From Fictibacillus phosphorivorans (GTDB lineage Bacteria > Bacillota > Bacilli > Bacillales > Fictibacillaceae), in NCBI RefSeq assembly GCF_023715845.1, contig NZ_JAMBOR010000019.1, forward strand, positions 1 to 64,000: a DNA stretch of 64,000 nucleotides, read 5' to 3'. Numbering within the stretch: position 1 is the first letter of the stretch; every line of letters starts with the position of its first letter. The notes below the pieces were generated by a model. That model had not been told where the DNA came from and ran no database searches. It was given only the letters and a program-made list of their open reading frames with translations. Below, one piece after another: positions 51,396-60,288 of the stretch. The translations under genes and the position numbers were made by a program.

Positions 51396-52226
51396 ATGAC
51401 ACACAAAATCGCGATATCTGGAAGTACTATCATGTCTGATACTTCTCTATTACAAGACCTTTTTATCGATGAAACGAGCCATATAGAAATAGGAGAACTC
51501 GAGAATGAAGCGGCTTATAAACAATTTTTAAGTATGATTAGAAACTCCAACAAAAGTTTCGGCCTTCACTCACCCCTCTTTCGCAATAACAGCAAGTATG
51601 ATCTTATCGAATATGTACAGTTTGAGCCTAAACAATCATGGCTTCAGTTTGAGGATGAAGTAAAGCGGATGGCTGAAGCTGGTGCAGCTTACATACTTGT
51701 TCATTTCCCTTATTTTCGAGATGAAGCCAAGCAACCCGAACAATTAATAGAAGAGGGATTACAAAAGTTATCACTCCTACAGGAAAAGTATGATCTGTCT
51801 ATTGTCTGCGAACCGAAACTAGGCATGTGGAAGTCTGCCAGAGGCATTGAATATCTTCATAAGTTCCCTGTATCTCTCTGGAAAAAATATGGGTTAGAGC
51901 TTTGCATCGATATCGGTGATTACCTCTTGTCAGCCACTAAGTTATCTATGAACCCGCTGACATTGATAAAAAAATGGCAGGACCACATCAAAGTGGTTCA
52001 TCTTCACAATATTGAGTTCATTGAAGGTAAATACATCTGGATCCCGATTCATCCTTCCCATGAGAATGATGACGTCCACTTTCCGTTGAAAGAGATTTTA
52101 AGTACGATCGCAAACCGCAACAATGTTTATTGGGTTTTAGAACATACACCGCACTCATGCCCGAAGAAAGAATTCGTGATGGAAGGCATACAGTGGTTAA
52201 AGGAAGAGATTTTAAAAATAGAATAG
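51396..52226 (+). CDS. TIM-barrel protein, sugar phosphate isomerase/AP endonuclease family
   Basis: A 276-residue protein of the xylose-isomerase-like TIM-barrel superfamily. Visible strands carry likely metal ligands: IEIGELENEA, FGLHSPLFR, YILVHFPYF, SIVCEPKLGMW (Glu), LCIDIGDYLL (Asp), KVVHLHNIEF (His) and VYWVLEHTPHS (Glu/His). The endonuclease IV and isomerase branches cannot be told apart here; an unknown sugar or DNA substrate is possible. It is the first gene of a two-gene unit with the CPBP gene 21 bases downstream. Confidence 0.75.
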   Translation: MTHKIAISGSTIMSDTSLLQDLFIDETSHIEIGELENEAAYKQFLSMIRNSNKSFGLHSPLFRNNSKYDLIEYVQFEPKQSWLQFEDEVKRMAEAGAAYILVHFPYFRDEAKQPEQLIEEGLQKLSLLQEKYDLSIVCEPKLGMWKSARGIEYLHKFPVSLWKKYGLELCIDIGDYLLSATKLSMNPLTLIKKWQDHIKVVHLHNIEFIEGKYIWIPIHPSHENDDVHFPLKEILSTIANRNNVYWVLEHTPHSCPKKEFVMEGIQWLKEEILKIE

Positions 52227-52247
52227 GGAAACGGGAGGATGCACCAG

Positions 52248-53048
52248 ATGAAACACTTTAAAATTGCTTTATTCCTTGCTTTTATGAGCTTAATTGCAGG
52301 AGCTTTTGTCGTACCTTTTCAGCTGGAATCACTAAAAAATACTTTACCAGCAGCTGAATATAACAAAATTATAGATTCTATTCCATTTCCGCTTCCACTT
52401 ATGATTACGTTAGCTGCACTACAAATTGGCTTATTATGCTTTGTTCTAGGCTGGATTGGTTTAAAACTTACAGAACGAACAAAATTGAAGTTACCCTTCT
52501 TACAGTCGTGGTTTCTTGAAAAAAATAAGCCTATTATCGACATGCCTGCTTTAAAGATCAGTCTCATAGGCGGTGCCATTGCCTCACTCTTGATGGTCCT
52601 CACCGACCTTTTCATCTTTCAGCCCTACATGCCAGAGCTAGAAAATGGAGAAGGTCCCGTATGGTGGAAAGCAACACTTGCTGGAGTTTGGTACGGTGGT
52701 ATTGTGGAAGAAATATTATTGAGGCTCTTCCTGATGACATTCATAGTCTGGCTATTATCTTTCTTATTCAAAAAATCTGGAGAAACGATCCCTTCCTCCT
52801 TTTACTGGGTAGGAATAATACTTTCGGCTCTTCTATTTTCAGCGGGGCACTTGCCAGCTACTGAAGCTTTATATGGAGAGCTCAATAACCTCATCATAAC
52901 CCGTGCTTTCGTATTAAATGGAGTCCTCGCTGTTTTCTTTGGATACCTGTATTGGAAGAAAGGATTGGAATATGCGATGATCGCGCATATGATGCTGCAC
53001 GTGGTGACACAGCTGGCTGTACTTCCGTTTATCAAATTCATCTCATAG
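52248..53048 (+). CDS. CPBP family intramembrane glutamic protease
   Basis: A 266-residue membrane protein with about seven helices and the CPBP/Abi motifs: GIVEEILLRLFLM (the paired catalytic Glu and Arg), LLFSAGHLPA (motif 2 His) and MIAHMMLHVV (motif 3 His). The family includes Rce1-like CAAX proteases and bacteriocin-immunity proteins. The ATG at 52248 follows GGGAGG. It is followed by a strong terminator, so it is not on the ABC transporter transcript. Confidence 0.88.
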   Translation: MKHFKIALFLAFMSLIAGAFVVPFQLESLKNTLPAAEYNKIIDSIPFPLPLMITLAALQIGLLCFVLGWIGLKLTERTKLKLPFLQSWFLEKNKPIIDMPALKISLIGGAIASLLMVLTDLFIFQPYMPELENGEGPVWWKATLAGVWYGGIVEEILLRLFLMTFIVWLLSFLFKKSGETIPSSFYWVGIILSALLFSAGHLPATEALYGELNNLIITRAFVLNGVLAVFFGYLYWKKGLEYAMIAHMMLHVVTQLAVLPFIKFIS

Positions 53049-53056
53049 TTCTTACA

Positions 53057-53088
53057 ATAACTGGATAAGATCCGGTTATTTTTTTTTT
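53057..53088 (+). terminator. Terminator between the CPBP gene and the ABC operon
   Basis: The stem AACTGGAT/ATCCGGTT with loop AAG is followed by T9. Confidence 0.9.
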
Positions 53089-53169
53089 GAAGAATTTGAG
53101 CCGAGTTATCCGTCAAATAAAATAAAGATGTTATTTATTTCAATTATTTTTCAAGAGATGAGGTGCATG

Positions 53170-53991
53170 ATGAATTTTTCATTCAGAAGTTATTTGAAAA
53201 GACTTCGATCGATTATATTCGGAATCCTAATAATAGGCATAATGCCTGCTCTTTTATTCGGAACCAATACTCAGGTTGAACAAAACGTTTGGGAATACTC
53301 AATTAAAAACTTCAAATACCCGCTTTTTCCTGACGTGTTTGAAAAGTATCAATATTCCATGACGATTTTCTTTGGGGCTTTGCTTATTGGTTTAACGGCC
53401 GCTCTGATTCTCACTTTTTTCACAACACTTCTGCCAAGGTTTCTTCAGCGTGTTGTCTATGGTTTATTAACGTTCTTCGAATCCCTGCCCGATCTATTTA
53501 TCGTAGTCATCCTGCAGTTTGGCATTATATATATCTATCGATCTTCGGGAGTTCTGATCGCTAATGTGACAAACGTATATAACAATCCTATCTATCTTTT
53601 GCCGATCCTTACTCTCTCCATACTGCCAACGATTCAGCTGTTTAAGATCGCTTTGCTGCTGATGAAGGATGAACAACATAAACCATATGTAACGGTCGGC
53701 AGAGCGATAGGGCTCAGTCGTTCTTACATCACAATAGTTCATGTTTTTAGAAACATTCTAACGAGTCTCGTTCAGTATTACAAAACAATCTTTGTATTTA
53801 TGCTTTCCAATCTGTTTATTGTAGAATATGTGTTTAATTTGAATGGGATCATGAATATTTTGCTCAACACAAAGGGTGTTGCTTTTATGGTAACCGCACT
53901 CATGATCGCTATCCCTTTTTCTCTACTTTTTGAAATTGCAGAAAGTAATACGATCAAAGGAAATAGACAAGAAGGGGTGGAAGCTGCATGA
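53170..53991 (+). CDS. Peptide-type ABC transporter permease 1
   Basis: A ~273-residue membrane permease: an N-terminal helix (RSIIFGILIIGIMPALLFG), then an extracellular stretch, then five helices with the binding-protein-dependent transport loop AIGLSRSYITIVHVFRNIL. It corresponds to the OppB/DppB position but is short and divergent. The ATG at 53170 follows ATGAGG. Its stop overlaps the next gene by four bases. Confidence 0.82.
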   Translation: MNFSFRSYLKRLRSIIFGILIIGIMPALLFGTNTQVEQNVWEYSIKNFKYPLFPDVFEKYQYSMTIFFGALLIGLTAALILTFFTTLLPRFLQRVVYGLLTFFESLPDLFIVVILQFGIIYIYRSSGVLIANVTNVYNNPIYLLPILTLSILPTIQLFKIALLLMKDEQHKPYVTVGRAIGLSRSYITIVHVFRNILTSLVQYYKTIFVFMLSNLFIVEYVFNLNGIMNILLNTKGVAFMVTALMIAIPFSLLFEIAESNTIKGNRQEGVEAA

Positions 53992-54923
53992 TGATCAAAC
54001 TGTTAAAGCAGCCTCAGGCTATAATAGGGTTTCTGTTTATTACAAGTCTACTGGCTTTTAGTTTTTATTGGCCTAATTTGCTAGATGTGAATAAAACAGA
54101 AGCCTTAAAGCTGCAGGATTTTTTGTACGACGATGAAGGAAGGATCATAGATGCTCCTCCTTATACACCATCACAAGTTCCCCCATTAGGGTCGGATATG
54201 TTTGGCAAACATATTTTTTATCAGGTAATCGATGGAGCAAAATATACCATTCTAATCGCATTGGGTATTGCCTTATTTCGAATTCTTTTTTCTGTAGGAA
54301 TCACTCTAATCAATCCTAAATCAAACTTTTCTTTCTTAAACGACATTGTTCAAGCTACACTTTATATCCCGACCGCTATACTAACCTTTATCTTTATGAA
54401 TTCATTAATCGTAAAACAATCCATGGAGCCTATGAGTGCTTTAAAATTTATCATAATTCAGTGCCTTATACTCATCGGTGTGGGAATACCGCCACTGATC
54501 TCAACCTTTTCAAATGAGATTAAAGCAATCTTAAATAAAGATTACATCACGAATACCTTTGCGTTAGGCTCAAATAAAGTTTATGTGTATTACAAGCACG
54601 TACTGCCTGAACTTTCTACCAAATTGGTCCTTTTATATGCTCAGCAAGTCGTACAGACATTAATACTCATGGCACACCTCGGTGTTCTCGCCATTTTCAT
54701 TGGAGGCTCAGCTATAGTCGTTTTGGGAGATATTTTTGCTCCGATGCCAGTAGCCATTCCGTTAGCTGGTGAATGGGCAGGTATTATTGGAATGAATTTC
54801 GCTAAAATAAAGGCTGCTCCATGGACCATCATCACTCCTCTAACCTGTTTTGCACTGTTAATCTTTGCATTAAATTTAATCATACAAGGAATCCAAAATT
54901 GTCTGGAAACGAACAAGTCGTAA
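53988..54923 (+). CDS. Peptide-type ABC transporter permease 2
   Basis: A 311-residue permease with an N-terminal helix (AIIGFLFITSLLAFSFYWPN), a periplasmic segment (DEGRIIDAPPYTPSQVPPLG and SDMFGKHIF, the typical OppC-like LGTDxxGRDxF equivalent) and five helices with the EAA-type loop TNTFALGSNKVYVYYKHVLPEL. It is the OppC/DppC counterpart. It is coupled to permease 1 (ATGA overlap) and 15 bases precede the first ATPase start. Confidence 0.82.
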   Translation: MMIKLLKQPQAIIGFLFITSLLAFSFYWPNLLDVNKTEALKLQDFLYDDEGRIIDAPPYTPSQVPPLGSDMFGKHIFYQVIDGAKYTILIALGIALFRILFSVGITLINPKSNFSFLNDIVQATLYIPTAILTFIFMNSLIVKQSMEPMSALKFIIIQCLILIGVGIPPLISTFSNEIKAILNKDYITNTFALGSNKVYVYYKHVLPELSTKLVLLYAQQVVQTLILMAHLGVLAIFIGGSAIVVLGDIFAPMPVAIPLAGEWAGIIGMNFAKIKAAPWTIITPLTCFALLIFALNLIIQGIQNCLETNKS

Positions 54924-54938
54924 AGCGAGGTGAAAGAT

Positions 54939-55922
54939 ATGAATCAGCATAGTTTACAGATTAAAAACTTAAGAGTTTCTTTTCATAAAAATAAAGAACG
55001 GACAACAGCTGTTAGTGATGTAAGTCTTCAAATCGAAAAAGGACAGACCGTTGCTCTGATCGGAGAATCGGGTTCAGGCAAAAGTATTACCTCTCTTTCC
55101 ATCCTGCAGCTCCTTCCTCCAAATGGTGAGATAGAGAAGGGTACTATCACTTTTAATGGGAAAGAACTTCTCAAAATGACGGAAAAGGAAATGCGAAAAA
55201 TTCGTGGCAATGAAATCTCAATGATCTTTCAAGATGCTATCGCCTCTTTGAATCCCGGGATGAAAGTTGGCGTGCAGATTACAGAAGGACTTAAATATCA
55301 CAAGCTGGTCCCAAAAGAAGAGCTTAAAACAGAAGCACTTCAATTACTGGAACAAGTCGGTTTTAAAAATCCGGCCCAGGTCTATAACCAATACCCTGAT
55401 CAGCTTTCTGGAGGTATGAAACAGCGCATTTTGATTGCAATGGCTATTTCATGTAAACCAAAGCTGATTATTGCAGACGAACCGACCACTTCTCTAGACG
55501 TTACGATTCAGAGGCAAGTACTCGACTTAATCGATCATTATAAAACAGATCTAGATGCTTCTGTTCTGCTGATCACCCACGATTTTGGGGTAGTCGCTGA
55601 ATATGCCGATTGGGTTTATGTCATGTTAGGCGGTCATATAGTTGAGTCTGCCGATGTTTATACGACCTTTAGAAACCCACTACACCCCTATACAAAAGCG
55701 TTAATTGGAAGTATTCCCAATCCGGAGAACGGACAGGAACGGCTGAAAAGCATTCAAGATTATACATTTGAAGATACCGGCTATGAGGGGAGAAAGTTTG
55801 CTCCTGCAACGTACACCTATGAAAGCAGTTCTTTTGATGCTCCTTCTTCATTAGTAGAAGTAGAACCCATGCATTATGTCCGGTTTTATGAGGATGAAAG
55901 GAAGGTAGTTACCATTGGATAA
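54939..55922 (+). CDS. Oligopeptide-type ABC transporter ATPase (OppD-like)
   Basis: A 327-residue ATPase with all motifs: Walker A GESGSGKSI, signature LSGGMKQR, Walker B LIIADEPTTSLDV, H-loop LLITHDFG, and a C-terminal oligopeptide-type extension (HPYTKALIGSIPN) with fewer of the usual iron-sulfur Cys residues. It energises the two permeases. The ATG at 54939 follows GAGGTGA; a GTG at 54930 is the alternative. Its end overlaps the next gene by eight bases. Confidence 0.92.
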   Translation: MNQHSLQIKNLRVSFHKNKERTTAVSDVSLQIEKGQTVALIGESGSGKSITSLSILQLLPPNGEIEKGTITFNGKELLKMTEKEMRKIRGNEISMIFQDAIASLNPGMKVGVQITEGLKYHKLVPKEELKTEALQLLEQVGFKNPAQVYNQYPDQLSGGMKQRILIAMAISCKPKLIIADEPTTSLDVTIQRQVLDLIDHYKTDLDASVLLITHDFGVVAEYADWVYVMLGGHIVESADVYTTFRNPLHPYTKALIGSIPNPENGQERLKSIQDYTFEDTGYEGRKFAPATYTYESSSFDAPSSLVEVEPMHYVRFYEDERKVVTIG

Positions 55923-56847
55923 ACTACTTGTAAGAGCACAGAATCTATCAAAATATTTTACAGACAGCACAGGTGTTCATAAAGCAGTGGATGGCGTCTC
56001 ACTAAACATCCATCGCGGAGAAACTCTTGGCGTTGTGGGGGAATCTGGTTCTGGAAAAACAACGCTCGGAAGAACCCTCATGCGATTATATAAACCAGAA
56101 CACGGACAGATCTGGTTTGACGGTAAGGAAATAACGAAACTAAATGACAATAAACTCAGACCCTACAGAAGAGAAATACAAATGATTTTTCAAAACCCAT
56201 ATGAATCGCTCAGCCCGCGTTTAACAGTTGGAGAAATTCTTGAGGAACCTCTTTATATCCAAAAAATAGGGACAAAAAAAGAGCGGATGGACAGAGCATT
56301 AAGTATGCTTGAAAAGGTCGGCCTTTCTCGGAATTCGTATCGACGAAAGATTCACGAGTTTTCTGGAGGACAGCGTCAAAGGATTGGAATCGCACGCGCT
56401 TTAATGCTCGAGCCGAAGTTCGTTATAGCCGATGAGCCCGTTTCCGCACTTGATGTTTCTGTTCAAGCTCAAGTGTTGAATCTATTAAAAGATTTGCAGG
56501 TGGAGATGAACCTTACATGCCTGTTCATATCTCATGACTTAAGCGTCGTCCATTACATGAGTGACCGTGTAGCAGTTATGTATCTAGGACATTTAATAGA
56601 ATTGGCTCCTAAAGAAGAGCTGTATCGCAATCCGATACACCCTTATACAAAGTCTCTGCTGTCTTCTATACCTGTACCGGACCCAGATCGGCGCAATCCA
56701 TATCGCGAACCGATCAACCTGCCAGAAAAACCGCTTTATCCCCCTCAGCTCGTCCATGTCGGAAATGAACATTATGTGTCGGCTAATATGATTCAAATAA
56801 AAGATTTTGCGATTAAAAGTACAGAAAGACAAGTGAGCTATATATAA
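55915..56847 (+). CDS. Oligopeptide-type ABC transporter ATPase (OppF-like)
   Basis: A 310-residue ATPase: Walker A GESGSGKTTLGRTL, Q-loop MIFQNPYESLSPR, signature FSGGQRQRIGIARAL, Walker B FVIADEPVSALDV, H-loop LFISHDLS and HPYTKSLLSSIPVPDPDRR. It pairs with the OppD-like ATPase as a heterodimer. The start is a TTG after AAGGAAGG. No binding-protein gene is in the operon, so either a distant one is used or the system does not use one. Confidence 0.92.
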   Translation: MDKLLVRAQNLSKYFTDSTGVHKAVDGVSLNIHRGETLGVVGESGSGKTTLGRTLMRLYKPEHGQIWFDGKEITKLNDNKLRPYRREIQMIFQNPYESLSPRLTVGEILEEPLYIQKIGTKKERMDRALSMLEKVGLSRNSYRRKIHEFSGGQRQRIGIARALMLEPKFVIADEPVSALDVSVQAQVLNLLKDLQVEMNLTCLFISHDLSVVHYMSDRVAVMYLGHLIELAPKEELYRNPIHPYTKSLLSSIPVPDPDRRNPYREPINLPEKPLYPPQLVHVGNEHYVSANMIQIKDFAIKSTERQVSYI

Positions 56848-56853
56848 AAAAGT

Positions 56854-56884
56854 GAAAGACAGGCTGGTGGCCAGTCTTTCTTTA
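56854..56884 (+). terminator. Terminator of the ABC operon
   Basis: The stem GAAAGAC-GGC/GCC-GTCTTTC with small bulges is followed by TTTATTC. Confidence 0.8.
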
Positions 56885-56987
56885 TTCTCTTTTCTTCTTT
56901 AAACCCTATTTTGTTCTCAATGTGTTTTTATCTTCATCGAAAAGTTGACAGGAGTGCAAGGTAGGGAAAATCCTATTAGCGCATAGA

Positions 56988-57046
56988 GGCAGGAGGCTCA
57001 CCGCACGCCCCGCGGAAAGCGAGCATCCTGGAACGGAAGCACTTCC
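56988..57046 (-). repeat. Bacillaceae dispersed GC-rich repeat
   Basis: The block GGCTCACCGCACGCCCCGCG, then GAAAGCGAGCATCCTGGAAC and GGAAGCA, is a recognisable Bacillaceae intergenic repeat (minus-strand reading CTTTCCGCGGGGCGTGCGG). It sits at the right edge of the accessory block, next to swrC. Confidence 0.75.
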
Positions 57047-57061
57047 ATAAATCCTCTTATT

Positions 57062-57102
57062 AAAAAACCCTGCAGGATGACATAACATCACCTTGCAGGG
57101 CT
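57062..57102 (-). terminator. Terminator of swrC
   Basis: The stem CCCTGCA/TGCAGGG with a long loop is followed by T6 on the minus strand. Confidence 0.8.
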
Positions 57103-57110
57103 TAAACCTT

Positions 57111-60100
57111 TTAGTTTTCTTGTACTTCTTTACGATTTTTCTTAAAGATCTTCGACAGTACTTCATACACGATAGGTACGATAATCAGTGTTAACAACGT
57201 AGAACTTGTTAATCCGCCGATTACGGTTATCGCAAGACCTTTCGAGATCAGACCGCCACCGCCTGAGCCAATCGCTAATGGGATTAATGCTCCGATCGTC
57301 GCGATTGCTGTCATCAGAATCGGACGGAGACGCGTTGCCCCCGCTTCGAGGACTGCTTCTCGCATACTCATTCCATCACGTTCCATATGAATGATGCGGT
57401 CTACTAATACGATAGCGTTCGTTACTACGATACCGATCAGCATCAATAGTCCCATCATGACAGATACAGAGATGGTTTCACCAGCGATCAATAAGCCAAC
57501 GAATGAGCCAATTACTGCAAACGGAAGCGAGAACAGGATCGCAAATGGCGCAACACCTTCACGGAAGGTTACAACAAGGATGAAGTACACGATTGCGATT
57601 GCGGCAAGCATCGCTGCTCCTAGCTGTGTAAATGTTTCCGTCATATCCGCTTGTACACCTGCAACACCAACGGTAACACCTTTAGGCAGATCGAGCTTAT
57701 CGATCTCTTTTTGAACTTCAGATGTTGCTTTTGAAATATCATCGACTATTGCTTTACCTGAAACCGTGGCAAAGTATTCCCCTTTGCTTCGGTCAAGTGT
57801 ATTAAGTGTTGTTCCTTCTTCAACCTTTACTAATTCAGATAATGGCATTGTCGTACCAAGCGCTGTTGGCACTTGTCTTGCCAAAATATCATCGACTGAT
57901 TTGGGCTGTTTCGTTTGTTCTTGCTGAACAATAACATCTAGCGTGTCACCATCTTTTTCAATCTTCGTTAAAACATCTTTCGTTTGCGAAGGATTAAGCA
58001 TCATAACGATCTGACCTGTTGTCAGTCCGTATTTTAGCAGTTCATTCTGATCAACCTTGAATGTATGTTCAACGAACGCTTCTTTGGCACTTGAAGTAAC
58101 ATCTTCTACATGTTTATTCTTCTGCATGACGGCTTCAGCCATTTTTACAGCTTTATTCAGCTTATTTAAATCTTCGCTGTAGAAGGTATAGCTGACTTCG
58201 TTCTCAGCACCTGACATCGAAGAGAAGTTTTGACTCTTCCACTCTCCTGATTGACCGATATCAGCTACATAATCTTCTATTTCATCACGTACTTCAGGGA
58301 AGTTCTCCATCTCCGGATCAAAGATCAGGTACATTAATGCACCGCCTGCTCCGCCGCCAGCCATAGCCATCATCGGATCAGCATTTTCCGTTACAGAGAT
58401 TTGGACGATATCGATATCATCACGTTTAAGCATTTTTTCTTCTAATTCTTCAACATTTGCCAGGGTTTCTTCCTTAAGCTCACCAGCTTTTGGTGTGTAG
58501 GTTAAATACATCACTTTATCTTCTTCACTGCCCATGAAGCTGAAGCCGATTATTGGCGTTAACGCTAAGCTTCCTGCTAATAAAATAACAGCTAACAGTG
58601 AAGTGATGATTTTATGATTAAGAGATCTGTTTAAGATTCCTTTGTACCAGTTTGACAGTTTACCAGCTTCTTTATGACTTCCTTCTGTTTTCTCACCATA
58701 TAGCTTCTTTTTGAACAAGAAGTGAGATAAGGCGGGTACAATTGTAATCGCAACGATCAATGATGCGCCCAGCGCAAATGTCATCGTTAGTGCGAATGGT
58801 GCAAACAATTCTCCGACCATTCCCCCAACAAAGATAAGCGGTGCGAATACAGCGACTGTTACCAATGTTGACGACAGGATCGGCTTGAACATTTCGATGG
58901 TTGCTTCACGAATTAACGCGCGTCCATTTAACTTTTCCTCTTTTAAGTGCAAACGTCGGTATATATTCTCGACGACAACGATGGAGTCATCGATTACACG
59001 TCCGATCGCGACTGTAATCGCACCGAGTGTCATGATGTTCAAGGTAATATCCATCCAGTTAAGAATCAATAATGCCATGAAAATTGATACCGGAATTGAA
59101 ATGATCGAAATAATCGTTGATTTAAAATCACGCAGGAATAATAGGATGATCAATACCGCGATCAATCCGCCGAATACTGCTTTTTCGATCATCGTTGCTA
59201 CAGAATCTTCTATCGGTTTTCCTTGGTCCAGAGATATATCAATGACTAGACCATCGATTTTAGACTTTTCTTCTTTTATTAACTTTTTAACACTGTTTAC
59301 AACATCAACCGTGTTAGCTTGCTGTTCTTTCACGATTTGTATGGCAATCGCATCATCCCCATTCGTACGGGAGACTGACTCTACTTTTCCGACTGTTTTG
59401 ATATCAGCAATGTCACTAAGCTTTACAAACGGGGTTGGGTTTTCTGCAGATGGTGTAACAGGAATCATCATGTTCTTCAGTTCTTCTGTAGTCATGAACT
59501 TTCCGTCTACTGATACTGCTTCTTCACCCTCTTCAAACTCATAAAGCCCTAAAGAGACTGCCATGTTGCTTGCCTGAATCATTTCTTTTACCTTTTCTTC
59601 GGTTAGATCGTACTCAGACATTTTAGCTTTGTTATAAGTAAGGTCCACTTCTTCAATATGCTGACCTGTAATTTTTGCTGAAGCGACGCCATCAATCTTC
59701 TCGATCTTCGGAAGAATGATCTCTTCTACCGTTGAAGTTAATTCAACGATATCTTCTTTTGTACTGCTGACACTAAGTGCAGCTACAGGCATCATGTTCA
59801 TGCTGATCGCTGTAACTGTGGGTTCTTCTGCTTCTTCAGGCAGATTCACTGTGTCTAATGCAGATTGCAGTTGACGTTTTGCTTCATCCATATCTATGCC
59901 GTATTCATATTCCACTTGGATGTTTGACATATTAGCATACGAATTCGAATAAACAGCTTTTACGTCTTCAAGTCCTTCCACTGCTTTTTCGATTGGCATG
60001 GATACGTCTTCCATCACCTTCTCTGGAGTCGCTCCAGGATAAACGTCCATAACCGTTAAGTAAGGAATCGAAACATCCGGAATCGTTTCCATATTCATTC

Positions 60101-60194
60101 TTGTCCCTGAATAGATACCTGATACTGTTATAATGATGGTAAGCAGCCAAACGGCTAATTTATTCATCAGGACAAAATTAACTAAACCTTTCAT
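57111..60194 (-). CDS. swrC: RND efflux transporter SwrC/YerP
   Basis: A ~1027-residue RND protein: a first helix (LAVWLLTIIITVSGIYSG), the PEKVMEDVSMPIEKAVEGLE porter region, the helix-4 proton relay AIGRVIDDSIVVVENIYRR, then a second periplasmic loop and helices 7-12, with the family's GIVVTNAIVLVDRI and the GATRLRPILMTA end. In B. subtilis SwrC exports surfactin and other compounds. The ATG at 60194 follows GGTGG. It is divergent from a TetR gene, which likely represses it. Confidence 0.93.
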   Translation of the reverse strand: MKGLVNFVLMNKLAVWLLTIIITVSGIYSGTRMNMETIPDVSIPYLTVMDVYPGATPEKVMEDVSMPIEKAVEGLEDVKAVYSNSYANMSNIQVEYEYGIDMDEAKRQLQSALDTVNLPEEAEEPTVTAISMNMMPVAALSVSSTKEDIVELTSTVEEIILPKIEKIDGVASAKITGQHIEEVDLTYNKAKMSEYDLTEEKVKEMIQASNMAVSLGLYEFEEGEEAVSVDGKFMTTEELKNMMIPVTPSAENPTPFVKLSDIADIKTVGKVESVSRTNGDDAIAIQIVKEQQANTVDVVNSVKKLIKEEKSKIDGLVIDISLDQGKPIEDSVATMIEKAVFGGLIAVLIILLFLRDFKSTIISIISIPVSIFMALLILNWMDITLNIMTLGAITVAIGRVIDDSIVVVENIYRRLHLKEEKLNGRALIREATIEMFKPILSSTLVTVAVFAPLIFVGGMVGELFAPFALTMTFALGASLIVAITIVPALSHFLFKKKLYGEKTEGSHKEAGKLSNWYKGILNRSLNHKIITSLLAVILLAGSLALTPIIGFSFMGSEEDKVMYLTYTPKAGELKEETLANVEELEEKMLKRDDIDIVQISVTENADPMMAMAGGGAGGALMYLIFDPEMENFPEVRDEIEDYVADIGQSGEWKSQNFSSMSGAENEVSYTFYSEDLNKLNKAVKMAEAVMQKNKHVEDVTSSAKEAFVEHTFKVDQNELLKYGLTTGQIVMMLNPSQTKDVLTKIEKDGDTLDVIVQQEQTKQPKSVDDILARQVPTALGTTMPLSELVKVEEGTTLNTLDRSKGEYFATVSGKAIVDDISKATSEVQKEIDKLDLPKGVTVGVAGVQADMTETFTQLGAAMLAAIAIVYFILVVTFREGVAPFAILFSLPFAVIGSFVGLLIAGETISVSVMMGLLMLIGIVVTNAIVLVDRIIHMERDGMSMREAVLEAGATRLRPILMTAIATIGALIPLAIGSGGGGLISKGLAITVIGGLTSSTLLTLIIVPIVYEVLSKIFKKNRKEVQEN

Positions 60195-60236
60195 TAGTCC
60201 ACCAACCCCTAATTGACTTATCAAACTCAATTACTT

Positions 60237-60265
60237 ATACTAATGACTGTTCGGTCATTTGTCAA
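60237..60265 (-). promoter_or_regulatory. swrC promoter with a TetR-type operator in the spacer
   Basis: On the minus strand TTGACA (60260-60265), 17 bases, TAGTAT (60237-60242). The spacer is filled by the dyad AATGAC-TGTTCG-GTCATT (60242-60259), an ideal TetR-family operator placement. Confidence 0.75.
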
Positions 60266-60288
60266 CGAATTCTATTAGGAGCGATGAA

